Shown: piece by piece, positions 12,044 through 24,255 of the stretch
Layout: every line of letters starts with the position of its first letter
How positions within the stretch are numbered: the stretch's first letter is position 1
Origin: Anarhynchus alexandrinus
Taxonomy: Eukaryota; Chordata; Aves; Charadriiformes; Charadriidae
NCBI GenBank assembly: GCA_008711295.1
Contig: VUYV01000147.1
Span: 510,552 to 574,551 of the forward strand
Length of the DNA: 64,000 bases
Direction: 5' to 3'
Position numbers and translations under genes: made by a program
Notes under the pieces: generated by a model
What the model saw: only the letters and a program-made list of their open reading frames with translations
What the model was told of the DNA's origin: nothing
The model's database searches: none

Positions 12044-14694
12044 CTCATAGGAATAATTTAGACAAGAAACCTTAGAAGCTTAAAATCAAATTTGATCAGT
12101 TTAAGGAACAAATTACACAAGAAATAAGAGAAGACTAGAACTGACGATAGTGGAAGTCTTTTATTCATACTTGCCCTACTTTAAACTTACCCTAAAAAAA
12201 AAAATCTGTAATACCTCTCATTGAAAATACTTTCTGATAGAGGTAGAAATGAGATATTGCAAATATTAGGAAATTATTTATGTTGTTTAATTATACAGTG
12301 ATATGTGTGCTATGCATAATTTAGGATGCTTTTTTAACTAACAAATAACGAGCTAGGTATTTTATACACACAGCCACAAGAAATCTTCCCTGTAATCAAA
12401 CCACTATGTCAACTGTCTTTACATTTAATGAGCTGGTTCACTTAGAATATACAGCAATATCCTTTTTTATGGGTAGATGCATAATATAAAGGATCTTGAT
12501 AACAAAGAGTGAGCTGCAGGAGTTGGCCAAATGTGAGTTTCAGCAGAGGGACTCACTATAGGGACACACTGTTATTTCCTTTCTCACTTCTAACTGCTAC
12601 TGCTATCCCCCCTACCCTGCTCAGATTCAGAGTCTATTCAGTTCCCTTCTATGAATTTCAAGTCAGCATCTGGATGTTGTACATACCCAACCCCCTCATA
12701 AGCTAATTATTTTATCATCTTATGGGCTGACCCTAAGAAGTGAAAAGTCATGTGCTTGTGACTCAAAGAGAATTGTTCATGAGGGTCTGCAATTTGGCAA
12801 GAAGTGCTCAGTAATTCTGTGTTTAAAACATGAATAACTTCTTTATGCACTATCTTAGAAGTAACAATAAGTCTATTGTATTGTTATTACAGCGTGTCGC
12901 AACACAGCCTGTGCACCAACTGTTCTTGTTTACAACATGAGAAAACCCTTCATCATAAAGGCTTCTGTTCAAACAGAAAGCATGTTATATATTCTGCTCA
13001 TGCCATAAGCATGTAATTCTTATGACTAATTATATAAGCTAACCATACTATTTGATGATCACTTAGATCTAATGATGTTGTGGCTGAATGAACCTTGATT
13101 TTTCATCTTATATTCTCCATATATATCTGTGCATGGATGTGTATATACAGATTTAACTTGGAAAGAACATGTTTATTATTATGCTTGCTCTATTAAACAG
13201 GTAGTAAGGTGCTAGTATCACTGTGTAGAATTAATTGCTTTGGTTTAATTAACCAAGCTAATTTGTATCCTTTTCTGTTTTCTCAAAATCAGTCTATTTT
13301 TCAATCTAAAAGACTGTGTCGACATATGCAATATGTAGAGTGCCCTTCTATTTATGTAATGCTGATAATAAGCCACCACACAATTCCTCTTAAGTTCTCA
13401 GTAATGAAGTGCTGGCATGTGTCTGATTTTTCTCCACATGGTTTTAACGAAGAGCTTTTCAGTTTTACTAGTACATAATTAGAATATATGCATAAATCCC
13501 ACTCTATTGCTCCAATGTAATTAAAGATCTTTCTTCAAGAAGAAAATTATAAAGCTTTTTTAAGCAGAGTTGCTGAAACTTGAAATCCTTGACTAAATGC
13601 ATTTTTATGCATGAATCAATCTTCTGAAATAGTTCTGAAAACAATTAAGAATGGTCTGCTTAAGAGAAACCATCTTAGTTGTTTAATGTAGGAGAAGAGT
13701 TTCTCAACATTGCCTTCTGCAGAATGTTCAGGCTTTCGGCTCATGTAGAAGACATAAACCCCCTTTGTGATAATTAGCTTAAATAAATCTCTTGACAGGT
13801 AAAATTATTTACCTATCAGGATGCCTTATACTATATACTCCAGTAAAGTATAAAGCAGAAGACTCACTCTTACTCAAAAAATAGGCATTATAGGGCTATA
13901 TAAGCAATATTAATTTATTTAAACTTCACCCCCTTTGCCCATAGTGCAGCAAACAGAGGCAGCTAACAGACACAACACTTTGCACAGCAATTTCTGGGCT
14001 TCTTTTATTGCTTGGGACGATGGGAGGACTTCCTGGAATTCATCTAAGAATTTTGGGGTGCCTGCTGCTAGAAAAGTGTGGCTTTTTCTTCTAGCAAACT
14101 TGGTTTGTAAAAATGTCTGCTAGTCTTTCCTGCTCAAAAGGTGCTTAGACCTTTTGTCTGCAACTGACTCCTGATGATGGAGAGTCAAAGACGCACTGAG
14201 CTAGTGCTACCAAAAGATCTGTGCAACTACCATGCCTACAGTACAGCAAGTAGTAGCTAATAGACGCAGTAGTTCATGCAGAAGAGTGCATGGAAGGGAG
14301 CTGGAAGGCATGGGTCTGCTCAATAAACCTGGGCATGTGCCACAAGGCACAGTCCCTAGCATCAGCTGGAGCAACTAGCGGTACAGCAGAGGCCTTGACT
14401 GAAGGGCAGGTGTGGCCATCCAGGTCTGGGGCTACAGGAAGGGCCTGGTACTTCTCTCTGGGCTGGGACAGGAAAAGATGGTGTCCTCGCCTGCAGGGGG
14501 TGCACTTTGGCTGAGGACCTGCGTTGCCAACAGAAGGCAACCAGACTGTGCAGTGTCAGAGAACGTGAAAAAGGATCTTCACAGAGATCCTGCAGAGACA
14601 AAGGCTCAAATCATCCAACAGCACAAGAGGAGCAGCAGCGAGAGAGAGACCTGTACTTGTTTAAGCAGCAAATTACACTTCCAGGATCAGGAAG
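12044..14694. other. Intergenic sequence, no gene seen
   Basis: AT-rich to about 13900. Then a GC-richer stretch (14280-14694) with overlapping open frames on both strands; it may be the 5' part of the CR1 that follows but is too diverged to say. Two related stretches of about 45 bases occur at 13938-13980 and 14231-14275. Confidence 0.45.
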
Positions 14695-15172
14695 GTTAGG
14701 ACGGATTGGGGAGCAGCTCTGCAGAGAGAGCTTGGGGGTCCCGGTGGGCAGCAAACTGAACATGAGCCAGTGGCTAAGGGATCAGTGCTTGTTTAGCCTG
14801 GAAAAGGGAAGGCTCCAGTGGTTCTGGGCAGAGGGGGAGCCTAACAGGAGCCTTCCTGTGTCTTTGGGGGGTTTATCAAGAAAATGAAGCTGTGGTGCAT
14901 GATGGGAAGTCAAGAGGCATCAGGCATAAAATGAAACATGAAAGGTTCAGACTGGCTGTAAAGAGAAACTTTCTTCCTATGAAGACAGTCCAGCAGTGGA
15001 GCAGATTGCCCGGATGGGTTGTGTAGTCTCCATCTTTGGAGGTTTTTCAGCCTCAACTGGAAAGAGCCCTGAGCAACCTTGTCTGAACTCACAGCTGACC
15101 TGAATTTGAGCAGGAGTTTGGACTGAAGACCTCCTGAATTCCCTTCTGACTTAAATTATTCTACAATCCCAT
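14695..15172 (+). repeat. Older CR1 LINE fragment with internal deletion
   Basis: CR1 landmarks are a GGGGGTCCCGGTGGGCAGCA stretch, AACATGAGCCAG, then GTTTAGCCTGGAAAAGGGAA (LFSLEKGRL). The FRLAVKRNFL block follows ([10 protein letters not shown] in other copies), then WSRLPGWVV and SNLV. The tail region CCTGAATTCCCTTCTGACTT.AA.TTATTCTACAAT is a decayed CR1 3' end. The segment between MSQ and LFSLEK is missing, a deletion larger than that in the 10408 copy. Sequence from 14280 may belong to the same insertion. Confidence 0.75.
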
Positions 15173-18100
15173 TATGAATAAAATATTTCATTTGTCATGT
15201 GCTCTGACCAGTACTTGCACAACCTGTGAAAATATTGTGAAGATATCATATGGTAACTCTTCAAGCACAGAGACTCAAATGGCCCCACATTTGGTATTTA
15301 TATTTGATCAGAAATGCTCCTTGGCATTGGACATTGTTACTTCCCAAAGGAGTGGTGGTTTTAAAAAAAATCATGAAAAGATGAGATAAAAAGAAATAAA
15401 ATATATCATATTTTAATTGAGTTCTTGTAGAAAGATCATTGCTGAAGGGGAAAAACAGAAGAGATAAACCACCTATGAAGCTTGATGTAATTCTGACAGC
15501 AGAGTATGGTAGTTTTATATTAAGGAACAACAGAGGTCTATTCAGCTGTTTTCTGCACCTTTTCTTTTCTCTGCTTATTCTGATTTAACCACCTGTAAAA
15601 TTTTCTATTACTTTGATTTAATTACTACATACTGTTTATTCTAATCTAGAGAAGTGCTGATATTTAATCTCGGTTGGAAAATACAACCAAGTTTAACACC
15701 TCAGAGCATTTTTCACCTGTAAAAGCAAAGGGCAATGACACGTTTTGCAGCTCTTTCTTTTTTCATATATACTTACAGTGACAGATGTCTGTGTTGTGAG
15801 ACTGTGTTTTCACTATTTGTCTACATATTTGATCTCTGTATCAAAAAATTAAATGCAAGAGACTGTGAGGAAAGTCACAGGACTAGGTTAATGTTTCATC
15901 TAATCATCCTTCAAGGTCTAAAGTGTATCTCACCAAGAATGGGAGTAAAATATTTTGTTTCCAAATGACTGTAAGCATCACAACATCAAGGGATCCTCTC
16001 TGTTAACTGCAACTACTCCTAAATTAACAGTTTCCACAGATAACACTAAAGGAAATGCACAGGCAGATGACAATAGTGCCATGCATATAAATTAGACGTG
16101 TATCTTCCTGTATAGGATACCTTGAAGACAATACCTATAATGAAGACATATAATAAGTGAAGAAACTCTTCCTCTAAAGAATGAATTCTTGAATAGAGAG
16201 AGTATGGATGAGAACTGAGGGAGCAGAACTTGCTGATGAAGCAATACAGTTGGGCCTGTGGGACTACAAATAAACACAGAAAATTGCAGTTCTGATGGAG
16301 ACGCATTTTCTTTCCTGACGGCAAAATAAAAAACCTATTATTCTGTGGAACATATGTACAAAAATATCTAGCATGGTTTTCTTGTTGTACACCTCAGTTA
16401 TTTCTAAAGAAGTGGAAATAATAATTTTATGTGCTACATAAGGAATTGCTTATGTCTGCTGGTCTTCATTATCATGACTTTTTTTTTTCTCAACAGTTGT
16501 CTCAACTTGAATCGTAGCCATCAACTTCACCTTTTACCTGTAGATATCCTTTATTGCTTTCCTATCCCTCACTCTAAGTGGCAGATTACTTCATCTGGAT
16601 GTTACATTTCCAATTAGTAAATTCTTGATCCTTTCCTCTTCACAATTCATTTCATAAGGAAGTGGAGGAGGATGTTAGTATCTAACCACTGTCCACTCAC
16701 CTACATCACCGAATTTTTCAGACACGACAGACTGTTTATTAGTCTTTGTGTGTGCTATTAATATGTGGGTTGCTGGATTAAAGGGCAGTATATTTGCCTT
16801 GATAGTTTTTTTTACCATGCTGTCTAAAATTAGAATATAAATACATATTTATTTTTGTAAAACTGTCATTTAAATTCACCAGAACAAGAACAAAACTGAG
16901 TTAACATTTTGTTAACCATTGTGACCAAAGTTTAAGATTAAATTTGTGTTATTTTATCAATCCAGTAAAATAATTATACCATTGAATCACTGTATAGGTA
17001 CAGTTTCTGCATGAGCTGTATGACAGATACTTGGCATATTCCTCACAACCTGAGAACCTTTTCTAGTTCTATGTAATGAAAGGTGTAGAGAATGGTCTAC
17101 AGAATGGTGTATCCCAAGAACTGTTTAAAAAGTAAACCTGAAAAGGCATTGCTGAAGAGCTGTATTATGTTATTTATTATTTGCTATTGTAATCTTAATT
17201 CAGGTCCTTTATGCATCATTATGATAGTCATTTACCACATAACCACATGTTTTCACCCCCATCTTATCCTGTGCTCAAGGGATGGTGTCCACATAAAAGA
17301 CATTCAGAATCTCTTTTTAATCCTCACTCTTACTGTGGAACCTCATACAAAACAGAGCACACAACATCAAAACCACACCTTGAACACAGGCTCATCAAAT
17401 TCCTACTATCCCTAATGTTATAATTTAAGAAATTTAAGCATCTAACTTTGTAAATCAATGAAAGCAAACTACCTCCAAATAAATTAGGTTTAAAATCTTG
17501 CTCTCATTTCTTTAAAAAATGAGTGAATCTTTTTCCACTATAACATTTAGCAATAGGGTTAATTATTTTCATTTACATATATTTACATGTCTGAACAAAA
17601 GCACAGATTATCAGCAAAAATGCCAAAAATGTTGATGGATTTGAATGCCAAATTTAATCAGTATCTGGTGAGAACACTAAGATGGGCTACACTGCAGCAG
17701 CAGTTATTCACAAATTGAAATGAGCATTCAGAAAATGCATGTATAGGTTTCACCTCATCTGCCTTCACAGGACTACAGTACAGATAGGTATATAACTCTG
17801 AATTAATGATCCCAGAGTCCCCCTATATACAGAGGGGGAAAACGGTCTATTTAATGGCACTGGCTTATGGCATCTGACCTACTTCAGGTGTCAGCTTTAG
17901 GCTGACAGAAACCATTCTCTAGAAGCACCAGGTTTATTCTACTATATATGTATGTGAAAGGAGCCTAAATGGGTAGCTTAGAATATTTCTGTGCTGCTCA
18001 GAGGAATCCCATCACTATTAACCCATGTGAAAACCACAGCATAGCTCACCACGCTGTAACTTAGTGTTGCAGTCAGAGAGAAAACACACTTCTCCATTAG

Positions 18101-19539
18101 GTACAAGACTACCTCGTCTCTTCTTGAGATCCCCAGTCTCCTTAGCTCCGTAATGCTAATTCATTCCTAGATAATGGTGATTTCTCTTCAATGAACTAGC
18201 TGATGGGAAGAAATAAACCTCTAGAAAGTTAAGGACTGCATCATATTACATGTGTACAAATGGTCTGAATTAAGGTCAATGCCTACTTCTGGCACTTGCA
18301 TCTCTTGAGAGCTTGATTTAGAGACCATGTCTTCCTTGAGGGTCATCTCTGGGATGCATTTAAATAGCCACTCCTGATGAAGTATCTTTCTGTCTTTTTC
18401 CTTGGCATTGTTTCTGATCCTCACAAATTATATTTCTTTTTCCAGCAGAATATACTTAACTGTGAAAATTGCCAGAATTGATTCTCTTTCTCTCTATTGC
18501 AAGAAATAGAAACAATCTTAGCATGCAGCAACTTTGAGAAACTCAGAAAAGGATTCACAATTCTGGTTACATATGGAGATTTTTGTGGCATGTCTTAGGC
18601 AATATTCTATGTAAATAAGTAACAAAGTTCTTCATACTATGACACCCTGCCCTTGAACACTTGATCTTTCCAGTTTCCTTTCTGTCTCTATGCCTGTTCT
18701 TATTTTCTCTTAGTTACACCATGCAGATGTATTTTTCTTACAATCCTCTTTCCTACTGTTTTCTTAATCCCTCCACTATCGACTTAATTTCTTTCATGTC
18801 CCTTAGGTTTTGAACAGCTCCTTCTCTGTCAAGAACTATCCTCTACAAATTCTGGCCAATGATCAAGCTCTTTTAAGAAACCTTCCCATACTGATCTGTT
18901 CTTTCCTTTTTGTTTTAAATTGATGTCACATTAATTCTTTTCTGTCGGGATTAGAGTTTATCTTCTTAGGGGAGGGACCTCATCTTTCATGCACTTCTAA
19001 AGTGCCACACACATTTACAGTCATATACTTATATATACTTGCATGTATGAACGTAATTTTGAATAACTATTTAAAAGCTGTCAGAGTAATATGCACAGAA
19101 CCAGCAACAATACAGAAAACCTTACAAAAGCATACAAATAAATGTAAGTGAATGCAAAGAAACCTTTCCACAAACATACAATCAACTACTAATATTATCT
19201 TTCATCATGTGCTATGCCTTCTCTGTGTCTGCTTTCCAAATTTGTATAATTGGCAGAAACACTTGGAGAAGATGATTTTTGATAAGAAACCTGAGCATTC
19301 AGAAGAAGCATCAGTTACAAGTGTGAAAAAATGTTGCAAATGTTTGTACTAGGGATCCACAGTACCAAAACTGAAATCCTTATTTCACTACAAAAAAATT
19401 ACTCATCTCAGTCATCATTAACCTACACAAGGCAAAGGGTGGATGGATAGTCTGTGATATTTTTTCCAGTTATATCTGTCAAACTGAACACTGTTTTATT
19501 TCAGGTATTTTTTCACTTTGCACTGTCATCTCTATTTAT
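15173..19539. other. Intergenic sequence, no gene seen
   Basis: AT-rich non-coding DNA. All small open frames here lack recognisable motifs. An L2-like 3' end may lie at about 18940-19030. Confidence 0.5.
18940..19030 (+). repeat. Possible L2/L3-type LINE 3' end
   Basis: TTAGAGTTTATCTTCTTAGG followed by GGAGGGACCTCATCTTTC and a downstream AGTGCC.CACACA resembles the 'gtaagctccttgagggcagggac...tgcctggcaca' end of ancient LINEs. Short and diverged. Confidence 0.35.
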
Positions 19540-19745
19540 AGTTTGAAGTCATTCAGGCAGTGCTGAAAGCTAGACTTATACCAAAAAAGAGCTTCTTTAC
19601 CGAAAAGGACCCTGTTGAGCTTGTGCTGGAGAGCGAGATAGCCAGGATGCACCTAAACTGTGCAACATGGGTACTCGGCAGTGCACCTGCGTTCCTGGTT
19701 GCGCCACCATACAGCTTTGGGGTTCTGTGGGAACACACCTAAGAT
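19540..19745 (+). other. GC-richer open stretch of unknown origin
   Basis: About 200 bases of balanced composition in otherwise AT-rich DNA. It is open on both strands (plus frame ending at the TAA at 19740; minus frame 19553-19738). The plus reading includes KKSFFTEKDPVELVLESEI. I do not recognise it. It may be a fragment of a processed pseudogene, an unrecognised repeat or a chance frame. Confidence 0.25.
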
Positions 19746-20204
19746 CCATCTTTGCCTAACTCTCAAATTTTCATGCTCTTCGGCCCAGGTTTATGTGTAT
19801 TAACATGGAAAAAGTGAAAAAGCCCCTTAGTTGTAAACTGATTTCATTATGGGAAGTAATAGTGCATATCCTCTAAGCAGGCATTTATTCTAAAGAAAAT
19901 GTCTTACATATCTAGAAGTGCTGTATTTGCCACAGCTACCCTCATAACTAAGAATTCTAACTACTTAAGATATCTTTTTTGTGGAGAGAGATCTTCTCCC
20001 TTGTAAATGAGTATGCTAAGCAGTCACAACATGCTACTACCCCAGTACTTGAACCAAACCCACATCCCACAGCAAAAGTGAGATTAAAAGGAAGAGGTAG
20101 GATTGACCATTATATAAAAAAATCTGTAAATACACTGATACGTAAGATAAAAGCACACAGGGCTGAGAAACTATTTTGTTGACCTGCTTTTCATTGCTGA
20201 AACA

Positions 20205-20411
20205 TTGTCCTTGAAGGGTATAAGTGAAGGATCCTACAGTCAAATAGATCTTGAAGAAAACATGTCCAAAGCAAGTGGCAGCTCTGAAGACCTATTTCCC
20301 TCGGGCATAAGCAGCTGCACTATGAAATCCTACCGACCAAGAAAGATGTCTTTTCCAAGCCTATCCACCCACTCTTCCTGTTCACGAAATTCATCTCTGT
20401 CAAGCTTATGA
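20205..20411 (+). pseudogene. Ser-rich open stretch, possible exon or pseudogene fragment
   Basis: The 68-codon open frame is rich in Ser and acidic residues: YSQIDLEENMSKASGSSEDL, then a basic segment, then a Ser/Cys-rich end (HSSCSRNSSLSSL) before TGA. It looks like a disordered C-terminal tail of a real protein rather than random sequence. It starts without ATG just after a TGA at 20199; the preceding sequence ends CCTTGAAG, a weak possible acceptor. An open frame on the same strand ends at 20182. No family recognised. Confidence 0.25.
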
Positions 20412-20607
20412 ATCACAGTAGTAGTCTGCTGCTTTACAAGCAGAAAATTTGAATCTCAATTTAGGTACTGAAATAGAAATAGGTGATGAGGACAATGATA
20501 ACCATACTTACAGGCCTATCATAAATCCCTAAGTTTTTCCTAAGACAAGACATAAGGCTTAATTAAACTTATAATATTGGCTTGTGTGGATAAAGAACAT
20601 CTTTAAT

Positions 20608-20657
20608 AGTTGGACTTCATTAAAGTTCTTTTCCAACCTAAATGATTCTATGATTCT
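20608..20657 (+). repeat. CR1 3' tail fragment
   Basis: AGTTGGACTTCATTAAAGTT followed by CTTTTCCAACCTAAATGATT and CTATGATTCT is the last 50 bases of a CR1 with two tail units. No upstream CR1 is attached, so this is an extremely 5'-truncated insertion. Confidence 0.88.
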
Positions 20658-23239
20658 ACCTGTAGAAAGAATGTCTAGCAGAAGAAATGCGTGGGGAAAA
20701 CGAAGAACTGGACTACCCTTTGACTGAGTCCAGTTCTTATTTCTTGCTTTTTCTGTTTATTTCTGATAGCCTAGAAGTAGAACAATAAATATGAAATCTG
20801 CTGCAGTCATCTAGAGAGCAGTTTTTAATACAGTAATAAAGCCAAATTTGATATATCTTCCTTTGCTCATTATTTATGTCAGTGATATACAGTGATGTAA
20901 CTAAGAGCATAATTTGTCCTACTGACTACAAAAATCAAAGCTGCAGGTAATATATAGAACGAAATATCCATGCCCAGCAGACAAAGAAGAAAGATAGACT
21001 CCCAGATTGCCAAGTGTCTGTATGTCTTGTCTCATTAAATGGTAAACCTTTCTTAAAGAAGCTGTCTCCTACTCTTTGATTTTAAGGCACTTAATCCAAA
21101 CGTGGCTGCTAGGATCTTCATGCAATGTTACAAATAAATAATAATAAATATTGTATAATGATAATCTGTGTTGTCCTGTTCTATGCTGTATGTCAAAGAT
21201 TAATAATGATATTTCATTGAAACAAATAGTCCCAACCAGTATATCAAGCTTGGGAGATCTAACATAAATATTTTATTAATATTCAGGTATTTCTGGAAAC
21301 ATATGAACTTAATTGCATTTGAATTTGGTAGTCAGTTGGGAAGCGGTGAATTTAAACTAACTAAAAGTTATTTTTTAAAATAAATTTTACATTACTTTTG
21401 GAGTTATTTTGTGTAACTGTGAAAGAACTGTTTTAACTATTATGTTATTTTTCTGACTCCCATATGTGATGTGTCCAAAAGATAAGAGATCTGAAAATGG
21501 GATTATTTTCACCGCTGTCAGAGGAACCTTGGATAAAACTGGACAATTCCTCTCTAACCATGTACAGGCAAATGAAGTGGTTCAATATCCAGAGGTATCT
21601 CTCTGTTCCTAAACTTGATTACACTTCGCTTGATTAAGACAGCTGCCTGAAACCCAGACTAATTTACAAGGAAAAGCAAACTTTAAAAAAATAAAAAAAA
21701 CAACAAAAAACTGTAAAAACAAAACAAATAAAAACAAAAAGCACAGCAAGTAGCACTGATTGCTGTCTCAATAAATTCTTTTAGACAGGAAAAAAGTTCT
21801 ACAAACATCAGATAAACAATGCAATTTCTTGTGTAATGCATCATTTGTAAATGAACAACTACAAATTTTGCATTTGATGTAATTCAGTTCCTCAGGATGC
21901 TAAAATGGTTCTTATCTGTATTTAATTAGTAAAAAATGGCTTTTAAAATGCTAATTGTGTGTCTTGTAAGGTTATGCCTCTCACATGAGATAAAGTCAAT
22001 GACAACAAAATGTTACTCTCCAGAAATAAAAACATCTACAGAAGTAATGCTTAAAAATAGACTGAAAATATATAATAATATTTACCACTTCCCATGGTTC
22101 TATTTGTGTATCTCAGACCATTCTGTATATATTAGGAAAATCAACCTTGTAATTTTTATGTTATTATTTTCACTCTATAGATATTGTTACCAGGTTTACT
22201 TAATGTAAGCAGTATGTACACCTGTTATAGACCACTTCCCCTCAGAAATCTGCCTGAAGCTTTCAATTGAAATGGATTTGATGAGAGAAGGAGGTCAAAA
22301 AATGCTGTAAAAACCATAGTTGTATTTTCAAGCACCTTCCAGGTCACTCCAGGAGATCATGATATGTTTGTGATATTCACTTTGGTGCTCAGAAATACCA
22401 AGAAATGGATATTTTAACATGCAAGAGACACTTGTTGTTCAGCTCAGGTCAACATCAGCAGATTTCACAATGCGTAAAAGAAATACTCTAGAGCATCCAG
22501 CGATAAACTCATGGACATAGCATATATAGGTGTCAGTGATGAGGCTTGAACAAGGTAGGCAAAGGAACATAATTTTGTACTGGTAGTATTTCTGAATTAT
22601 TTATATTTTTTAGAACTGATGGATAAACTATGAAGAGCTTCAGAATATTAGTTGTGTGAAAAGAACAAGAGAAATTTCAGTGTCTGATCATAAAACACAG
22701 AACAGTGAAGGCTGTCTCCGTATTTATTTAATCCTGAGCACGTAAGAAAAACCAGACAACAAGACCTGCATGAAGGATATTTCATTTTGGAAATGAGCAA
22801 GACCTGAGAGTTACCAGTGAGACTGCAGTTCACATACATCTAGCAGAAGAGTCATCAGTTTAGAATTCTAGTTCAGAAATGCAAACTCCTGAATTTCTTT
22901 TGAGAATTCCTGAAATTTCAGCTAACAGGAAGGACATGCTGGTGCAAGTGAGGACTGTAACTGATCTCACATGGGCAAATTCAGACCTTTTGTAAGCAAA
23001 TACTTTTTTTCAGCATGATCAGCAGTGTTGTACCAGTTATTGACTTGTTAATGTAGAAATATAGCTGTTAAAACTCAGTACTCTTAATAAAGAAACAAAG
23101 AGGGAAGAGGAATGTAGGGCAGGCATGGAAAACAACAAAAGAAAATGGGCATAAATAATCCTATAACCGTGCAACCAACTCTCTCTCTTTACCTTTCTTT
23201 CACAAACTCCGTGGGCCGTGCAAGGAAAGAAGAGGATAC
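20658..23239. other. Intergenic sequence, no gene seen
   Basis: AT-rich, with an A-rich tract at 21681-21745 (A runs broken by C and T). No coding or repeat family recognised. Confidence 0.5.
21681..21745 (+). repeat. A-rich low-complexity tract
   Basis: Runs of 3-8 adenines separated by single C, T or G over about 65 bases. Confidence 0.7.
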
Positions 23240-23940
23240 TTCAGTAAATATTATTTTGGATTTTGCGGTGTGAGTAATCATAATGTATCACTATTTACCT
23301 CCATACAGTAAACATATAATCACAGCTCTATGTCATTCCCTTAACTGTCACCAGCAACTGTGAATTAGGTGTAGTTATGAACGAGCTACTTTTTTGTTGT
23401 TGTTCTTGCAACTTAGAGCTTCTTAAAAAACATTTTTACAGTTCTACTGACCTCTGTAGACACTAAAACACAGCAGAAAATTCTCACATCTGGAAAAGTG
23501 AACTTGTTTACACGCATTTACTTAGCAGTCAGTCCATCAACTCTAGTTTTTAATGAAGCATTTTGGCAGAACTATTTATTTGTATTAGAAACATGCATAA
23601 TTTCCAGGAAGAGATTCTTGCAACCACCTGTAGATGCTTCACGAGTGACTGATCTACATAGATAGCATAGGTAAATGGAAAAAGGATTTGAATTGTAAAT
23701 TGCAGCTTGCAGACTACTAAATCTCGCTGCAGACTACTCTGGCCAGTATGTTGAAGACCCCGGAGATATTTCTTTCGCTGGCATTTGAAACCGGCACAAA
23801 TAAATGAACTAAGGACAACAAATTGCATTAATCATAGCTGCAATATCAAGGCTAACCTAGCAAAAGGATCAACAATGTACCACTGCTGAAAAAAATAAAG
23901 ACATGTAAGGACAGATTTACTTTAATATTCAGTATTCAGG
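23240..23940 (+). promoter_or_regulatory. Probable 5' UTR / promoter-proximal region of the SLC32A1-like gene
   Basis: This non-coding sequence lies immediately upstream of the ATG. It is AT-rich and CpG-poor, with no convincing TATA box in the last 100 bases. TTCAG occurs directly before GATGG, so the ATG could also sit at the start of a downstream exon with a non-coding first exon further upstream. Transcription start cannot be placed from sequence alone. Confidence 0.3.
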
Positions 23941-24249
23941 ATGGCTCACCTGAAGCAGACTTTTTCATCTCTTTTCAACTGCTTTAGGGAAACACCATCC
24001 CTCTTTTCAGGAATGGTGAGATGGGACAGCTGCCTAGACACTGATGAAGAGCATGTGAATTTTGCTAGAAGAGATGAACTGAACCGAGCTCACAGTGAGG
24101 AGAGAGAGGAACCAGATGGACCCCTGAACTTTGAGCTTGATGTTTGCCACCAGGACCCAGAATACAAGTCCCCAGCTCCCCCACCACGTGCCCAGGTCAA
24201 ACTGATCACCAGCTGGGAAGCAGGATGGAATGTAACGAATGCCATTCAG
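23941..24249 (+). CDS. SLC32A1-like: SLC32 family vesicular inhibitory amino acid transporter-like, coding exon 1
   Basis: This exon encodes residues 1-103 of a 486-residue SLC32 (VIAAT/VGAT) family protein. SLC32A1 loads GABA and glycine into synaptic vesicles using the proton gradient; the role here is inferred from family membership. The ATG has A at -3 and G at +4, a good Kozak context. Residues 1-85 form a hydrophilic cytosolic tail. A TDEE...FA motif (residues 34-42) corresponds to the TDEEAVGFA stretch in SLC32A1. An acidic region and a Pro-rich stretch (78-83) follow, then the family signature WEAGWNVTNAIQ (92-103) at the start of the first membrane segment. The exon ends in CAG followed by a GTAACC donor. 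The intron interrupts after NAIQ in phase 0, the position I remember for SLC32A1. The tail is about 15-20 residues shorter than in human SLC32A1 and otherwise poorly conserved. Confidence 0.9.
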
Positions 24250-24255
24250 GTAACC
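24250..24255 (+). other. Splice donor of the SLC32A1-like gene
   Basis: CAG|GTAACC. The exon ends on the Gln codon that closes NAIQ. It pairs with the acceptor at 48445 to give an uninterrupted frame. Confidence 0.88.

Noticed and set aside
14274..14887. Cluster of overlapping frames on both strands
   Set aside because: Explained by GC-richer sequence of an old CR1-like region; no single frame looks selected.
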